A DNA stretch of 64,000 nucleotides. Origin: Prochilodus magdalenae. Taxonomy: Eukaryota; Chordata; Actinopteri; Characiformes; Prochilodontidae. The stretch covers positions 1-64,000 of the forward strand of contig JAMWET010006774.1 of the NCBI GenBank assembly GCA_024036415.1. The letters are read 5' to 3'. Both the position numbers and the translations under genes were made by a program. The first letter of the stretch is position 1. The number at the start of each line of letters is the position of its first letter. The notes beneath the pieces were generated by a model. That model saw only the letters and a program-made list of their open reading frames with translations. It searched no databases and was not told the origin of the DNA. Positions 1-10,560 of this stretch are shown piece after piece.

Positions 1-569
1 ACAGTACAGAAGAAGTAAAGGAGTGTCTAATAGTGTTTAAACACAGTGTTGTGGTTCATTTCTAGTCCATTCATATGCACTTCATTTTTACCTGAATTAA
101 ACTGTCCAAAGAGTTATATTATGTCTGTAGAACATCTTCACCATTAATGACCGCAATTCATCCAGCTCTGATTTTCTTATCTGTGATATGCCTTTTGTTC
201 TTACATAATAATTACACAATAACGTAGAACATTGAGTTCTATATAAACCCACATTCTCCTTAAATGGTTCTGTGCATGATGAAATGACCCTTTAGACGTG
301 CTGTATATCAAACCTGTTCTGGAATGGTTCTATAAAGCAACAAGGGTTCTTCTTTTATTATTATAAGTTTGATATGGTACCAACACCATAACACTTCTGT
401 TGCTGTCTGCTTCTTGTTAAGAATTCTATTTTGTTGAAGTGAGTACTCTTATTTATAAGAGTGAATGAAGCTGTTTAGTTTCCAGCTCTGGTAACAGATT
501 GACTGTTGGCTGGAGTTAAATAAAGGCTAAGTGGGGCTTGAGGTTGACATTTAGTCTCATTTTCATATA

Positions 570-1049
570 TATATATATATTTATATATATTATGGCAAGC
601 CGAACAGGAAATATTGAATTAACTTTGATATATATGGAATGAACCTTGATATATATACAATGAAGTTTCAGGTTAATTTGTCATATGCACAACATGTCAG
701 GACATTTATGAAATGCTTGTGGTGAGGCTTAGGTTTATACTCTACAGGAGGACAATATACATACTATATACATACTAAACATATTAAAATAAAGAGATAT
801 AAAAGTTATATTAAATAAATACAAAATATACACAAAATACAGAATATACAGAGACAGGAAGGGTCTGTAGAAACTCTCTGATATGTACATTTATGAGACA
901 GGTAGTCTGAGAGAGAGTGGAGTTAAATTTAAATATGTACTATATGTTTATGTCTATTCCTGTTGTATAAAGTGACTCAGTGATGTTGTCCATAGCGGTG
1001 ATATATAGAGTATTAATAATAAAGTGTCCGAGTGCAGTGGTGTTGGTGA
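570..1049. other. AT-rich stretch, no gene seen
   Basis: A short (TA)n run lies at about 567-590, followed by AT-rich sequence without coding signal. It lies inside arm A but I could not match it to arm B, so it may be an insertion or the non-coding 3' part of the neighbouring LINE. Confidence 0.5.
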
Positions 1050-1860
1050 AAGGTCCACAGCTTGTTCAGGAACCTGATGGCTCGTGGGTAGAAATTGTTC
1101 ATTAGCTGGTTTGTTCTGGTCTGGATGCTGCGGTACCTCCTGCCTGATGGCAGTAAGGTGAACAGGCTGTGTGCTGTGTGGCTACAGTCCAACCTGATCT
1201 TCTGGCTACACAGTCATGTGTAAACAGGGAATACAAGAGGGGGCTGAGGACACAGCCTTGAGGATCCCCTGTGCTCAGAGTCAGCGTGGAAGAGAAGCTG
1301 TTTCCTTTCTCACCACCTGGGGTCTACCTGTCAGAAAGTCCAGGACCCAGTTGCACAGATGAGAGTACAAACCCAAGTCTGTGAGCTTGGGGATGCGTTT
1401 AGCCAGGATGATGGTGTTAAATGCTGAGCTGTAATCTATGAACAGCATTCTCACATACGTGTTCTTCCTGTCCAAGTGTGTGAGGGCAGAGTGCACTGTC
1501 AGTGCAATAGCGTCATCTGTGGATCTCTTGGAGCGGTATGCAAATTGGCGAGGGTCCATGGTGGCTGGAAGCGAAGAACAGATGTGGGTTTTGACCAGCC
1601 GCTTGAAGCACTTCATAGCTGTTGATGTCAGCGCTAGTCATTCAGGCAGGTGATAGCCGGTTTCTTGGGAACTGGAACAATTGTGGTTCTCTTGAAGCAT
1701 GTGGGAATCACTGACAGTCTTAGGGAGAGGTTAAAGATGTCAGTGAAAACCTCAGCCAGCTGGATGGCACATGCTCTGAGCACCCGACTATGAACGCCAT
1801 AAGGACCAGGTGCTCTGCGTGGGTCAACTGCCTTGAAGGATCTGACCAGAGTCAGCACTG
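1050..1860 (-). mobile_element. CR1/L2-type LINE fragment with reverse transcriptase
   Basis: The minus strand encodes pieces of a non-LTR retrotransposon reverse transcriptase in two frames. The upstream piece (1858-1634) contains RRAPGPYGVHSRVL and ends with VPVPKK. The downstream piece (1616-1281) contains [17 protein letters not shown], then the [16 protein letters not shown] motif with the first catalytic Asp, and [16 protein letters not shown] frame change near 1620-1634 separates them. The YADD block is missing, so this is a truncated, dead copy. The low-coordinate end (about 1060-1210) matches the 3' part of the plus-strand LINE at 37430-38050, so both belong to one family. Confidence 0.85.
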
Positions 1861-2762
1861 AAGAGCTGGGGTCGTGAACTCCATGACTTTCCTGTCAAAC
1901 TGAGGCTGGTTTTCTGTCTGTCTGAGGCTGGTTGTCTGTCTGTCTGTTTAAACATGTAATTTGCTGCTTGTAGGCATACAAACCAAATGTCATGCCTGAA
2001 CCAGGTGATTCAGGTGAATCAGGTGTAGGACACATGAAGCCTTTTGCTCTGTCATTAACTTTAATGTGTGTATATATGTGAAGACATCAGCTTATAGAAA
2101 ACACGAAGAAAGAAAAACAGCTTCAGTGTGTTTATTAGGTGCTTATGGAGAGATCATTAGATTCTCAGGGAACTGAAGAGCTAAACAGATCTCAGAGCTT
2201 TGGCCCTCCAAACTCCTGTCCTTCCTGAAAATGGCTGTAAGGACCTTTATCTCTTTGTACTTTGATGCCCCTTAGTGGTGGAATTCTGCAGTGCTGTGTC
2301 ACTCAGTTGCATGCACTCACAAAAATAGTGAGTGGCTGGTGGGGCGTCTGGGTGTAACAAAGTGGGAGCGATTGGGAACAACAGCGGTAGACCACGTACA
2401 ATGACAGAGCAGGGTCAGCGATGCTGAGGGTCATAGTGCACAGAGGTCACCAACTTTCTGCAGAGTCAATCACTACTCCTTGAGCGGGTGGAGAGGGCTT
2501 TCTCCTGCAAATACACTCTCACCTGCGCAGGTTCCCGCAGAGACTCCGTCGCTGTCGCATCCCCGTTGTTGGCCTCGCGTCCGTTATCTGAAATTGGGTT
2601 TGTTCTGAAATGAAAAAGTAACTGCCAGGCTTTAAACCAAAGCAAGCTAAGTGAAAATGAAGCCATGTAGGGCCTGCGGAGGGATGAATGTGAATGTGCT
2701 GTTAACCCTTTCTCTCCACTGCAACAGTGGCCCTGCCAGGCTCTGCTGTAGTCTATTTCAAA

Positions 2763-2998
2763 TCAAAGCAAATCACTTTTATTGTCACATCACATTTTCA
2801 CAGGTGTTAAGGTGAGTGAAAAACTTAGGTGCAAATCTTTGTTCTATGCTAAAATCTTTGTTCATACTAATATACAGTTATGAATAAAAGTTATGAATAA
2901 AACTATGATGTATGCAGATATAGACATAGAAACTTATGAAAATTAATAGACATAGAACATTGAAACATAGGACATAGACATAGAAAATTGATGTATAT
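2763..2998 (-). mobile_element. LINE/SINE 3'-tail fragment
   Basis: The sequence from 2758 reads like the reverse complement of a fish LINE or SINE 3' end: short AAATCAAAGC-type direct repeats, then ACTTTTATTGTCACATCAC. The rest, to the microsatellite, is AT-rich and unassigned. Confidence 0.45.
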
Positions 2999-3091
<93 letters not shown>

Positions 3092-3102
3092 CATATACAC
3101 AC

Positions 3103-3194
<92 letters not shown>

Positions 3195-3215
3195 GTGTGT
3201 GTATATATATATATA
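2999..3215. repeat. Compound (CA)n/(TA)n microsatellite
   Basis: A (CA)n run is followed by long (TA)n runs broken by a short CACACGTGTGTG segment near 3097-3120 and an ACATGTGTGTG segment near 3190. The pattern is alternating purine-pyrimidine and self-complementary. Long reading frames through it, rich in Tyr-Ile or Cys-Val, are artefacts. Confidence 0.95.
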
Positions 3216-4174
3216 CACTGCTCAAAAAAATAAAGGGAACACTCAAATAACACATCCTAGATCCACATCCTGAATGAAATATTGTCATTGAATACTTTGT
3301 TCTGTACAAAGTTGAATGTGCTGACAACAAAATCACACAGAAATCATCAATGGAAATCAAATTTATTAACCAATGGAGGCCTGGATTTGGAGTCACACAC
3401 AAAATGAAAGTGGAAAAACACACTACAGGCTGATCCAACTTTGATGTAATGTCCTTAAAACAAGTCAAAATGAGGCTCAGTATTGTGTGTGGCCTCTACG
3501 TCCCTGTATGACCTTCCTACAACGCCTGGGCATGCTCCTGATGAGGTGGCGGATGGTGTCCTAAAGGGATCTCCTCCCAGACCTGAACTAAAGCATCTGC
3601 CAACTCCTGGACAGTCTGTGGTGCAACATGACGTTGGTGGATGGAGCGAGACATGATGTCCCAGATGTGGTCAATCGGATTCAGGTCTGGGGAACGGGCG
3701 GGCCAGTCCATAGCTTTAATGCCTTCATCTTGCAGGAACTGCTGACACACTCCAGCCACATGAGGTCTAGCATTGTCCTGCATTAGGAAGAACCCAGAAC
3801 CAATTGCACCAGCATATTGTCTCACAAGGGGTCTGAGGATCTCATATTGGTACCTAATGGCAGTCAGGCTACCTCTGGCGAGCACATGGAGGGCTGTGTG
3901 GCCCTCCAAAGAAATGCCACCCCACACCTTTACTGACCCACTGCCAAACCAGTCATGCTGAAGGATGTTGCAGGCAGCAGATCGCTCTCCATGGCGTCTT
4001 CAGACTCTGTCACGTCTGTCACATGTGCTCAGTGTGAACCTCCTTTCATCTGTGAAGAGCACAGAGCGCCAGTGGCAAATTTGCCAATCCTGGTGTTCTC
4101 TGGCAAATGCCAAGCAAAATTACTTGGAGTTATATTGTGTTGTTTAAGTGTTCCCTTTATTTTTTTATGCAGTG
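3216..4174 (-). mobile_element. Tc1/mariner transposon, internally deleted
   Basis: The element has imperfect terminal inverted repeats. The left starts CACTGCTCAAAAAAATAAAG, and the right ends CTTTATTTTTTTATGCAGTG. TA dinucleotides flank it at 3214-3215 and 4175-4176, as expected for Tc1/mariner. The minus strand (3927-3517) encodes the C-terminal half of a DDE transposase: FLMQDNARPHV supplies the second Asp, and DLNPIDHIWD follows 34 residues later. The third catalytic position, normally Glu, is Asp (codon 3672-3670). The N-terminal DNA-binding half is absent. At 959 bp it is shorter than autonomous relatives of about 1.3-1.6 kb and is judged inactive. Confidence 0.9.
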
Positions 4175-4259
4175 TATGTTAGTCTGTCTTTCATAAAACA
4201 TTACATTTATGGAACTCAAGTGCACTGTCCTCCCAGAGCACCCTCAACCTCCCATCAAA

Positions 4260-6352
4260 GCACCAACTATTTCAAATCAGTAAGCTCGAAGAGTGTCGCA
4301 GAAGAGTGTTGATGATCTTAAACTTTGTCATACAAGGCTTGCACCCCTACAGCATTGTTGAGCAGGTGGGTTTTAAATGTCTTGTGTAACACCTGTGACC
4401 CGATGTCATTGTGATGTCACATGGGACAGTGAAGGCAAAAGTGGAAAAAGCTGTATTGGACATGAAGAATTTGAAGGCTGTCTTGCATGAGATTCACTAT
4501 GCTGCCACAACAACAGATTGCTGGACTGTGTTCAGACAAAGTTTTATTGGTGTTACTGCTTACTGGAGAAATCCTGGCACTCTGGAGAGATGCTCTGCTG
4601 CTTTAGCATGCACACAGCTTAAGGGATCCCATACTTTTTCTGCAATTGCTGGTGCACTGAATAACACACTCAGAGTACAACATCCGTGAGAAGATTGTAT
4701 GTACAACTACTGATAATGGCTCCAACTTCATAAAGGCATTTAGGGTTTATGGAGACCTGTATGAAAACAATAATCCAGAACTACCTGAAGCTGCAGTGCT
4801 ACACGAGGGTGAAATGGTAGAAAAAGACGGTGAAGATGATGAAGGGCATACAGGTATAGAGGTACAGTTTGTTGAGGTTGAATCGATGTTGGATGAGGGT
4901 GATGGCCTGGAATATCAACTGCCGAAACATCATTGCTGTGCCTGCCATTTCCTCAACTTGGTGTCTACAACTGATGCTTTAGGAGCAAATGCAGATGCAA
5001 CCTACAAGAAGATCGCTCGCTCTGCATTTTGTACCATTTCCACCATGGCTGCCGAGATCATCCTAGATCAGTGCAAGCTCCAGCTCCTAAGACCAAATGA
5101 TACTAGGTGGAATTCACTGTTCTTGGCTGTGGAGAGGATACTGCATATTACAAGGGAACAAGGAGAAGGAGCTATTAGAGCTGTGTGTAATTCACTAAAG
5201 GTTCCAATGTACGTTCCAATTTAAAATATCTTTACATATGCTACAGCATTGTTTCCCAACCCTGATCCTAGAGGCAGACTGCCCTGAATATTTTAGATCT
5301 TTCCTTGCTCCCAACATACCTGATTCAACTAATCGACTCGTTAACAAGCCCTTTCAGAGCTGCAGGGGGGTGATGAAGCAGGAACAGCAATAAAAAGCAG
5401 GGCAGTGTGCCTCCAGGACCAGGGTTGGGAAACACACTACAGATATTTTACATGTACAGTAAATATAGTAGTTTTAAAAATATGTCTTCTTGTAACTGTT
5501 TCTAACAGGTTTACACCTGCTGATCTGTCATTTCTTGCAGACTATGCAAAGACCATGAGTCCGATTGCCAAGGCCATCAATGTTCTTCAGGGAGAAACCA
5601 ATGTCCACATGGGGTGGCTGGTACCTACAATTACCCTTCTTAAGGTTAAGCTTGACAATCTTTGTCATTCCTCCAAGTTATGTGGCTCCTTGTTGGAAGC
5701 TCTTCAAGCAGGAATTGAAAAATGCTTTGGACAGATGCTTGCTGACCCAGAATTAACTGCCTCAGCTAACCTTCTGCTGAATTTAAGACCTGCTGGACAA
5801 GTGATGAAGCCATCCACAAACTTGGTAAGAGGTGTAGTAGTTGACTTCAGATCTTCTATTTTTTCTATTTTTAAATTAAGTGAATATGATTAGGTCTGTT
5901 CTAATGCCAGTCATGTTGGAGTGACTAACTGCAGTTTTAATATAAGCTAAATTTATAGGTCATATATCTGATTTGGAATTTCAATAGGTCTTGAGTACAT
6001 AAGATGCAATTTGAAGGACCATCCCATGGTACAGCCAAGCAACAGTGCTACTTCTTCAGAAGAGGAAGACTTCTTCTCCGCCACTAAACCGTCCAAAATT
6101 CAAGAGAGCACCAGGCAATTTGAGGTGTATTTGGCATGTCCGTCTGACACCATGGATGCGTTGAAAGCCTTTCCAGCAGTATGTAAGTTGTCTCAGAAGC
6201 TTAAAGCACCACTGCCTGCCTCAGCAGCATGTAAGAGACTTTTTAGCGCAGCATTACTGATTTTTAGTCCCAAAAGAGCACACTTGGATTCAAAGAACTT
6301 TGAGAACCAGCTGCTGCTGAGATTAAATGAGCCATTCTGGCCCTCTCGTTAG
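4260..6352 (+). pseudogene. hAT transposase gene remnant with intron-like gaps
   Basis: A hAT-superfamily transposase can be followed over about 2 kb. From 4314 it reads FVIQGLHPYSIVEQ. From 4411 come TTDCWT (first acidic residue) and LERCSAALACTQLKGSHTF. A frameshift lies near 4660-4672. Then come CTTTDNGSNFIKAF (second Asp) and a CCACHFLNLV zinc-ligand-like block up to about 5210. A gap with a GTACGT donor and an AACAG acceptor (about 5211-5509) separates the next block, from FTPADLSFLADYAK to about 5824. A second gap leads to the C-terminal dimerisation region ending at 6352. The motif PASAACKRLFS there has Lys (codon 6233-6235) where hAT transposases carry the catalytic Glu. The frameshift and the lost Glu argue against an active transposase. 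A domesticated gene is possible but less likely. Confidence 0.8.
5251..5433. mobile_element. 183-bp MITE inside the hAT remnant
   Basis: Terminal inverted repeats: left starts GTTTCCCAACCCTGATCCT, right ends AGGACCAGGGTTGGGAAAC, with one mismatch. There is no coding capacity. It lies in the intron-like gap of the hAT gene, so it inserted after or within that intron. No clean target duplication is visible. Confidence 0.75.
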
Positions 6353-6754
6353 ATGTGACTCTGTGGACCATCAGAATAAAGCATTGCTGTAATATTGAAT
6401 GGCGTGAGGCTGTTATAGTTCTGAATCCTAAACATTACTCCGATGTACTAACCAAAAGAAGACCCCTCAAACATGTTAAACAATTGATGGTGAAATTGCA
6501 CAAACTGTACATAAGTCCGTTAATGTTCAGTAGTAGTAGGAATCAGTGATTATACACTGAAAATGTTCTTATTCAACCACTTGAATAATTTTAAAGTGAA
6601 TAAAGTGGTTTACTGTATGTTTTCATGTGATAGGCCTTGTGTATCTCTAAATCTTTAATAAAAAGATATCCTGATTAAAAAATTGAATTAAAAATGATTT
6701 TTAAAGAAAGACTTTTACTTTTTTACTTTAAGTACATTTGGGAGCATGTACTTT
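6353..6754 (+). other. 3' non-coding part of the hAT element
   Basis: AT-rich sequence follows the hAT stop codon. A polyadenylation-like AATAAA lies at about 6599 and an ACTTTTACTTTTTTACTTTAAG subterminal motif at about 6711-6733. Related ACTTTTACTTAAGTA sequence returns at about 7375, beyond a LINE fragment, so I take both as one hAT end split by an insertion. Confidence 0.5.
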
Positions 6755-7290
6755 TATACTTCAAGTTCAAGTTCAAGATCAAGTGGTTTTATTTGTCATT
6801 TCAACTATATACAGTGGTGTACAGTACACAGTGAAATGAAATAACGTTCCTCCAGGACCAAGGTGCTACATAGAACAATAGACTATTCAATACAATACAA
6901 CGTGTGCCAGTGCGCAAGACAATATACTATAAATACACACGACCATTTACAAGACAAACAATAAATACAGGGGAGGGGAAACAGTGCAGTCGGCCCCTTA
7001 GTAGTGGGAGCAGTAAGGTGCAGTTGTGCATATTTGGTGTAAATTGTAAACATTAGACACTGTAACCACAGTACTTTGAATTTAGCAGCAGTACTAAGGT
7101 TATCCAGTTGGTGGAACAATAGCGGTAGACCGTTTTTTCTATTTTGTTTTTTTTGTAATGAAAAAGGAAAATGGTGGTGTGTATGTATATGCGTGTGTGT
7201 GTGTGTGTGTGAGAGAGAGAGTTTGTTTTCAGTTCAGTCACTAATGTGTTTGTTTGTTCAGACCAGACTCTGGTTGTTAAGGAGTCTGAT
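6755..7290 (-). mobile_element. LINE 3'-end fragment nested in the hAT end
   Basis: It begins with a tandem AAGTTC tail (CTTCAAGTTCAAGTTCAAG), followed by GTGGTTTTATTTGTCATTTC, the reverse complement of a LINE 3' end with simple-repeat tail. No reverse transcriptase motif remains. A short (GT)n(GA)n run lies at about 7195-7220. Confidence 0.6.
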
Positions 7291-7416
7291 GGCTTGGGAC
7301 TTTTACCTCAGTAAAAAATTTCAGTCATATTTCAACTTTTACTGTAATATTTTTTTTAACTAGATTACTAGGACTTTTACTTAAGTATGGAACTGGTGTA
7401 CTTCTGCCACCTCTGT
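7291..7416. mobile_element. hAT-like right terminus
   Basis: The stretch ends TGTACTTCTGCCACCTCTG. Its reverse complement, CAGAGGTGGCAGAAGTACA, resembles the outer end of fish hAT elements, with ACTTTTACTTAAGTA inside it. The matching left terminus was not found near 4.2 kb. Confidence 0.5.
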
Positions 7417-8330
7417 GTGTGTGTGCGATCATGTTTATCCACCTCAAAAACGTTCTGCATGGCTACAGGATTAGCTCAATGACGCTAACCTAGCCAAGGG
7501 CAAGTACATTCCAGCTACAAGTGCTACAAGTGGCCACTTCTGTTTCAAAAAAGGCTTTGAAACAGGACGTGGGATGAAACACCACTCATCAGTTTACTCA
7601 TCATGTGAATGGGAGGAGCTAAAGCGCTGTAGGCTGGACGACTGAAAGTACAGACATACGCTCATCGTCAAAAGAACTGCTGCACAAATAGTTAAAAAGT
7701 AGAATGAATCAACTGACAGGAATGAAACTTGGTGGGTATGATTGACATTGTGACTTGGTGGGTATGATTGACATTGTGAAATCTTAGTGTAGCACTGCTG
7801 GCAGACGGCTGCACCACGCGGGACTACATGCATGCAGGCCGTTATGACAGTGTTGAAAAGTTTCTAATTTACTGGTTAAAATGTGAATAAAAAGTTAAAA
7901 ACAGGCCCGGATCCGCGTTTCCTCCGGGAGATCACCCCCGCATAACGGACTTACTCCAGCTCCAATACTGATCCGGTTCACTAATTTTAAGTTCATTTTT
8001 TTAGTTAATGTTAGCAAACCTACCCAAGCACTGGGAGTAGGGAAGGTTAGCTAGCTAGTCAGCTAAGGCTAATAACTGAACTGTGTTTAAGTTGTTAACT
8101 AGCTGCTGTTACAGAGTGTTAACTAGAAACGCTAATACTAGTTCGGTAACTGACCAACTTAACGCAGCTGCTGCTAACTCACTGTGCCAAAGAAAAATGA
8201 ACTAGTTTGCCCACCGTTTCCTCAGCTAATATGGCTAACTTGCGTAGCCGCCCCAATTGTATCTGCGCTAAAGCTAAGTTATATTCTATTAGCTGTATGA
8301 TTTCGACAGGTTGTAAAACCAATCAGTGTT
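7417..8330. other. No gene recognised; minor repeats
   Basis: A 27-bp ACTTGGTGGGTATGATTGAC-type unit occurs twice in tandem at about 7726-7779. The sequence at 7793-7850 resembles 58645-58705, so it is dispersed. 8030-8280 is full of short GCTAGC, CTAAC and GCTAA words. I see no coding signal. Confidence 0.4.
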
Positions 8331-8615
8331 ATTAATTCAAGGCCCTAAATAAGGTGTTAAGAGGGTGGTGGATCATTATCTGCAGTAACACTAACGTGGT
8401 GCTGGTGTAAGTGGATCAGACACAGCAGTGCTGCTGGAGTGTTTAAACACTGTGTCTACTCACTGTCCACTCTATTAGACACTCCTACCTTGCTGCTTCA
8501 CCTTGTAGATGGTGCACCTATATGGTCAGTGGAGCTGATAACATGGATAAGGAGTGAAGATGCTTTGAGGTGGTTTTAATGTTATGGCTGATTGGTGTAT
8601 TATGAACTAGAGACT
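8331..8615. repeat. Dispersed repeat, probably non-autonomous DNA transposon
   Basis: The phrases GTGGATCAGACACAGCAGTG and CACTCTATTAGACACTCCTA resemble a very common teleost non-coding repeat, recognised from general familiarity and not from a search. Its parts are self-complementary in places, suggesting a foldback or MITE origin. Confidence 0.45.
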
Positions 8616-9900
8616 CTTGAGGCATCAAACGTAACATATACAGTTCTAACAGAGCATGAGGTCCAGGTGGTTAAGAACTCCACATGTACGACTGCATACC
8701 GAACTTATTCTTCTGCCCTTGTGTAACACTAGAACAATATTTGTGTAAAGCTTATACTATTTGTTTAAAAAAATTACTATTATATGTATCTATACACTAC
8801 TGCTTAATACTGTCAAAATATGACATTAATAAGATACCATTAAAATCATTATTACACTTGAGTAATTTTGTTTTCACCTACACCATAGCCATTTTTGGAG
8901 ACTGTGGCAGTGAGGAGGAAGAATATTCTCAACCTGAGAATATTCTTGCCCCCGTCTTCCCATGTTCTCATAGCCTGCTGTGGAAGGAACTGATGCAGAA
9001 CTAGATGATGATTAGTTTAATTAATAACAGCTTGCTAAGAAATTGTGATACATGTACACTCGTACACTAACCATAAACACACAGTGGCCCAGTTACTGAT
9101 TGTTAAAGTACTTACAGTGCTTAATCCTACAGCAAAATAATTATCCCAAATTGACTACCATCCCAACAGAGTTTTTTGAAACTGAAAAGTGAAATTCCTG
9201 ACTGACCAAGCCATTTATACATTTATATTTAAATACATTTCCCCATTAAAAGTCAGAGAACATGGTATTTCACTATATGTGAATTAGGTACACAATTTAA
9301 ATCTAAAAAAAATACAAATACAAAATCATTTTTAGTGTAAATATGCTTCCAATCAAATATACGTCTATAAAACTTCTAAACAGTCTTACTAATGTACTGT
9401 CTTGCCGCATTCCTGGACATACTGGCCTCTGCCTTTTCCTGGATGTGTCCTTAATATCCAAGCATGATTTACATGAGCTGTTTTAAGATGGTCTTGAACA
9501 CTGCACAATGTCCTAGGTCTTAAATAGTAACTGTTTTGAAACATGTTGCTTCATTAGTTTCAGAATGAGTGTAAATTTACAAACATTGACAACATTAAAT
9601 ATCATGTCTTTGAACTGATGCACATTATATGGAACTCAGATTATCAGGAAAAATGGTATGTAGTTGAATTTCTTGCTTGGTTACTAATCATGATGATTTC
9701 CTTACTTTCACAGGTGCTGTTAAAAAGAATGGTGTATCCTGTGGCGCTCCCACCGAACCAGAGGCAGCAATAATGATTAATCATGATTAATCATATTCTT
9801 ACATACCTAGCTAGGGCTAAGGTCATTTGTTTGTTCCATACCGAATTGGTATAATACAATAGTTAAAATTATACATTCTTTAATATGTTTAAATCAGCAC
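8616..9900. other. No gene seen
   Basis: AT-rich, no convincing exon. An open frame at 8684-9004 shows no recognisable family. A perfect 12-bp hairpin at 8920-8946 is listed separately. A TAATGATTAATCATGATTAATCA run lies at about 9771-9793. Confidence 0.4.
8920..8946. promoter_or_regulatory. Perfect palindrome made of two heat-shock-element-like units
   Basis: Two 12-bp arms, AGAATATTCTCA and TGAGAATATTCT, are separated by ACC and are perfectly complementary. Each contains GAANNTTC, the core dimer of a heat-shock element. No gene start is seen nearby, so a regulatory role is unproven. Confidence 0.35.
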
Positions 9901-10004
9901 ATTTGTTTACTACTTTTTTAAATAAATTGTTTTGTGTCCAAGTCTGTGTGTGTCTGCGGGTATGTATGTACATGTATGTGCTCATCTACAGTCATTGTCC
10001 ATGT

Positions 10005-10180
10005 TTTAGCTCCACTGGCCATATGGGAGCTCTTTGTAGAGCTACAGGTACAGACTGCAGCCCACCTGATGTGCTGCATGCAGCAGCACTGGGTAACAAA
10101 GAACCGAGAAACAGATGGACAACAGTCCGTAACTGTAGAACTACAGAGTGGTCCTATATGGCCAGTGGAGCTGATGAAAT
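10005..10180. mobile_element. Foldback MITE-like inverted repeat
   Basis: AGCTCCACTGGCCATATGGG at the left is the near reverse complement of CCTATATGGCCAGTGGAGCT at about 10152-10171, and complementarity continues inward (GTAGAGCTACAG against CTGTAGAACTACAG). The open frames crossing it on both strands reflect this symmetry, not coding. Confidence 0.6.
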
Positions 10181-10209
10181 GGACAGCGAGTGTCGATACA
10201 AGGTGTAGG

Positions 10210-10560
10210 TGAAAGTGTGGAGACCATAACTGAGCCAGAGCCGTTCCAGAGGTGGGTGACGATAACCAAATCCGGTCTGTATTTAGAGCACAAAAAACTT
10301 GTGTGCTTGTGGAACATCCCACTGCTGGAAAGATGTTCCATAAGATTTTGGAGTGTGAATGTAGAAGTTCGGGTCCATTTAGTCAAAAGAACATTAGCGA
10401 GTTCAGACACTGAGGTTAGACAAGGTCAGACTCATAGTTGATATTCCAGTTTATCCCAAAGGTGTTCAGTGGGGCTGAGGGCAATCAACCTCCACACCAA
10501 GTGCACCAGATTATATAGACTATGTACAACAGCCTACAGACACTCCTCCAGCACTTCTTA
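10210..10560 (-). mobile_element. Degraded Tc1-like element fragment
   Basis: The sequence at 10400-10490 (CAGACACTGAGGTTAG, then TTTATCCCAAAGGTGTTCAG) parallels 16170-16245 of the Tc1 element at 15959-16911. It is highly diverged and has no readable transposase. Confidence 0.5.

Larger units (their letters stand above)
1..2762. repeat. Inverted segmental duplication, arm A
   Basis: This stretch reappears in reverse complement inside 14285-19175. Blocks matched by eye: 1-110 with about 19071-19175; 438-567 with about 18930-19050; 1905-2330 with about 16930-17370; 2335-2430 with about 16580-16670; 2486-2640 with about 15484-15650; and 2640-2762 with about 14285-14405. The blocks keep the same order. 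The gaps hold insertions private to one arm: an unidentified piece at 111-437 and a LINE at about 1050-1860 here, a Tc1 element and a Harbinger-like element in arm B. The arm is cut by the left edge of the window, so its true end is unknown. Confidence 0.8.

Noticed and set aside
2878..3468. Long Tyr-Ile/Cys-Val open frames on both strands
   Set aside because: They arise only from the (CA)n/(TA)n microsatellite, which lacks stops in several frames.
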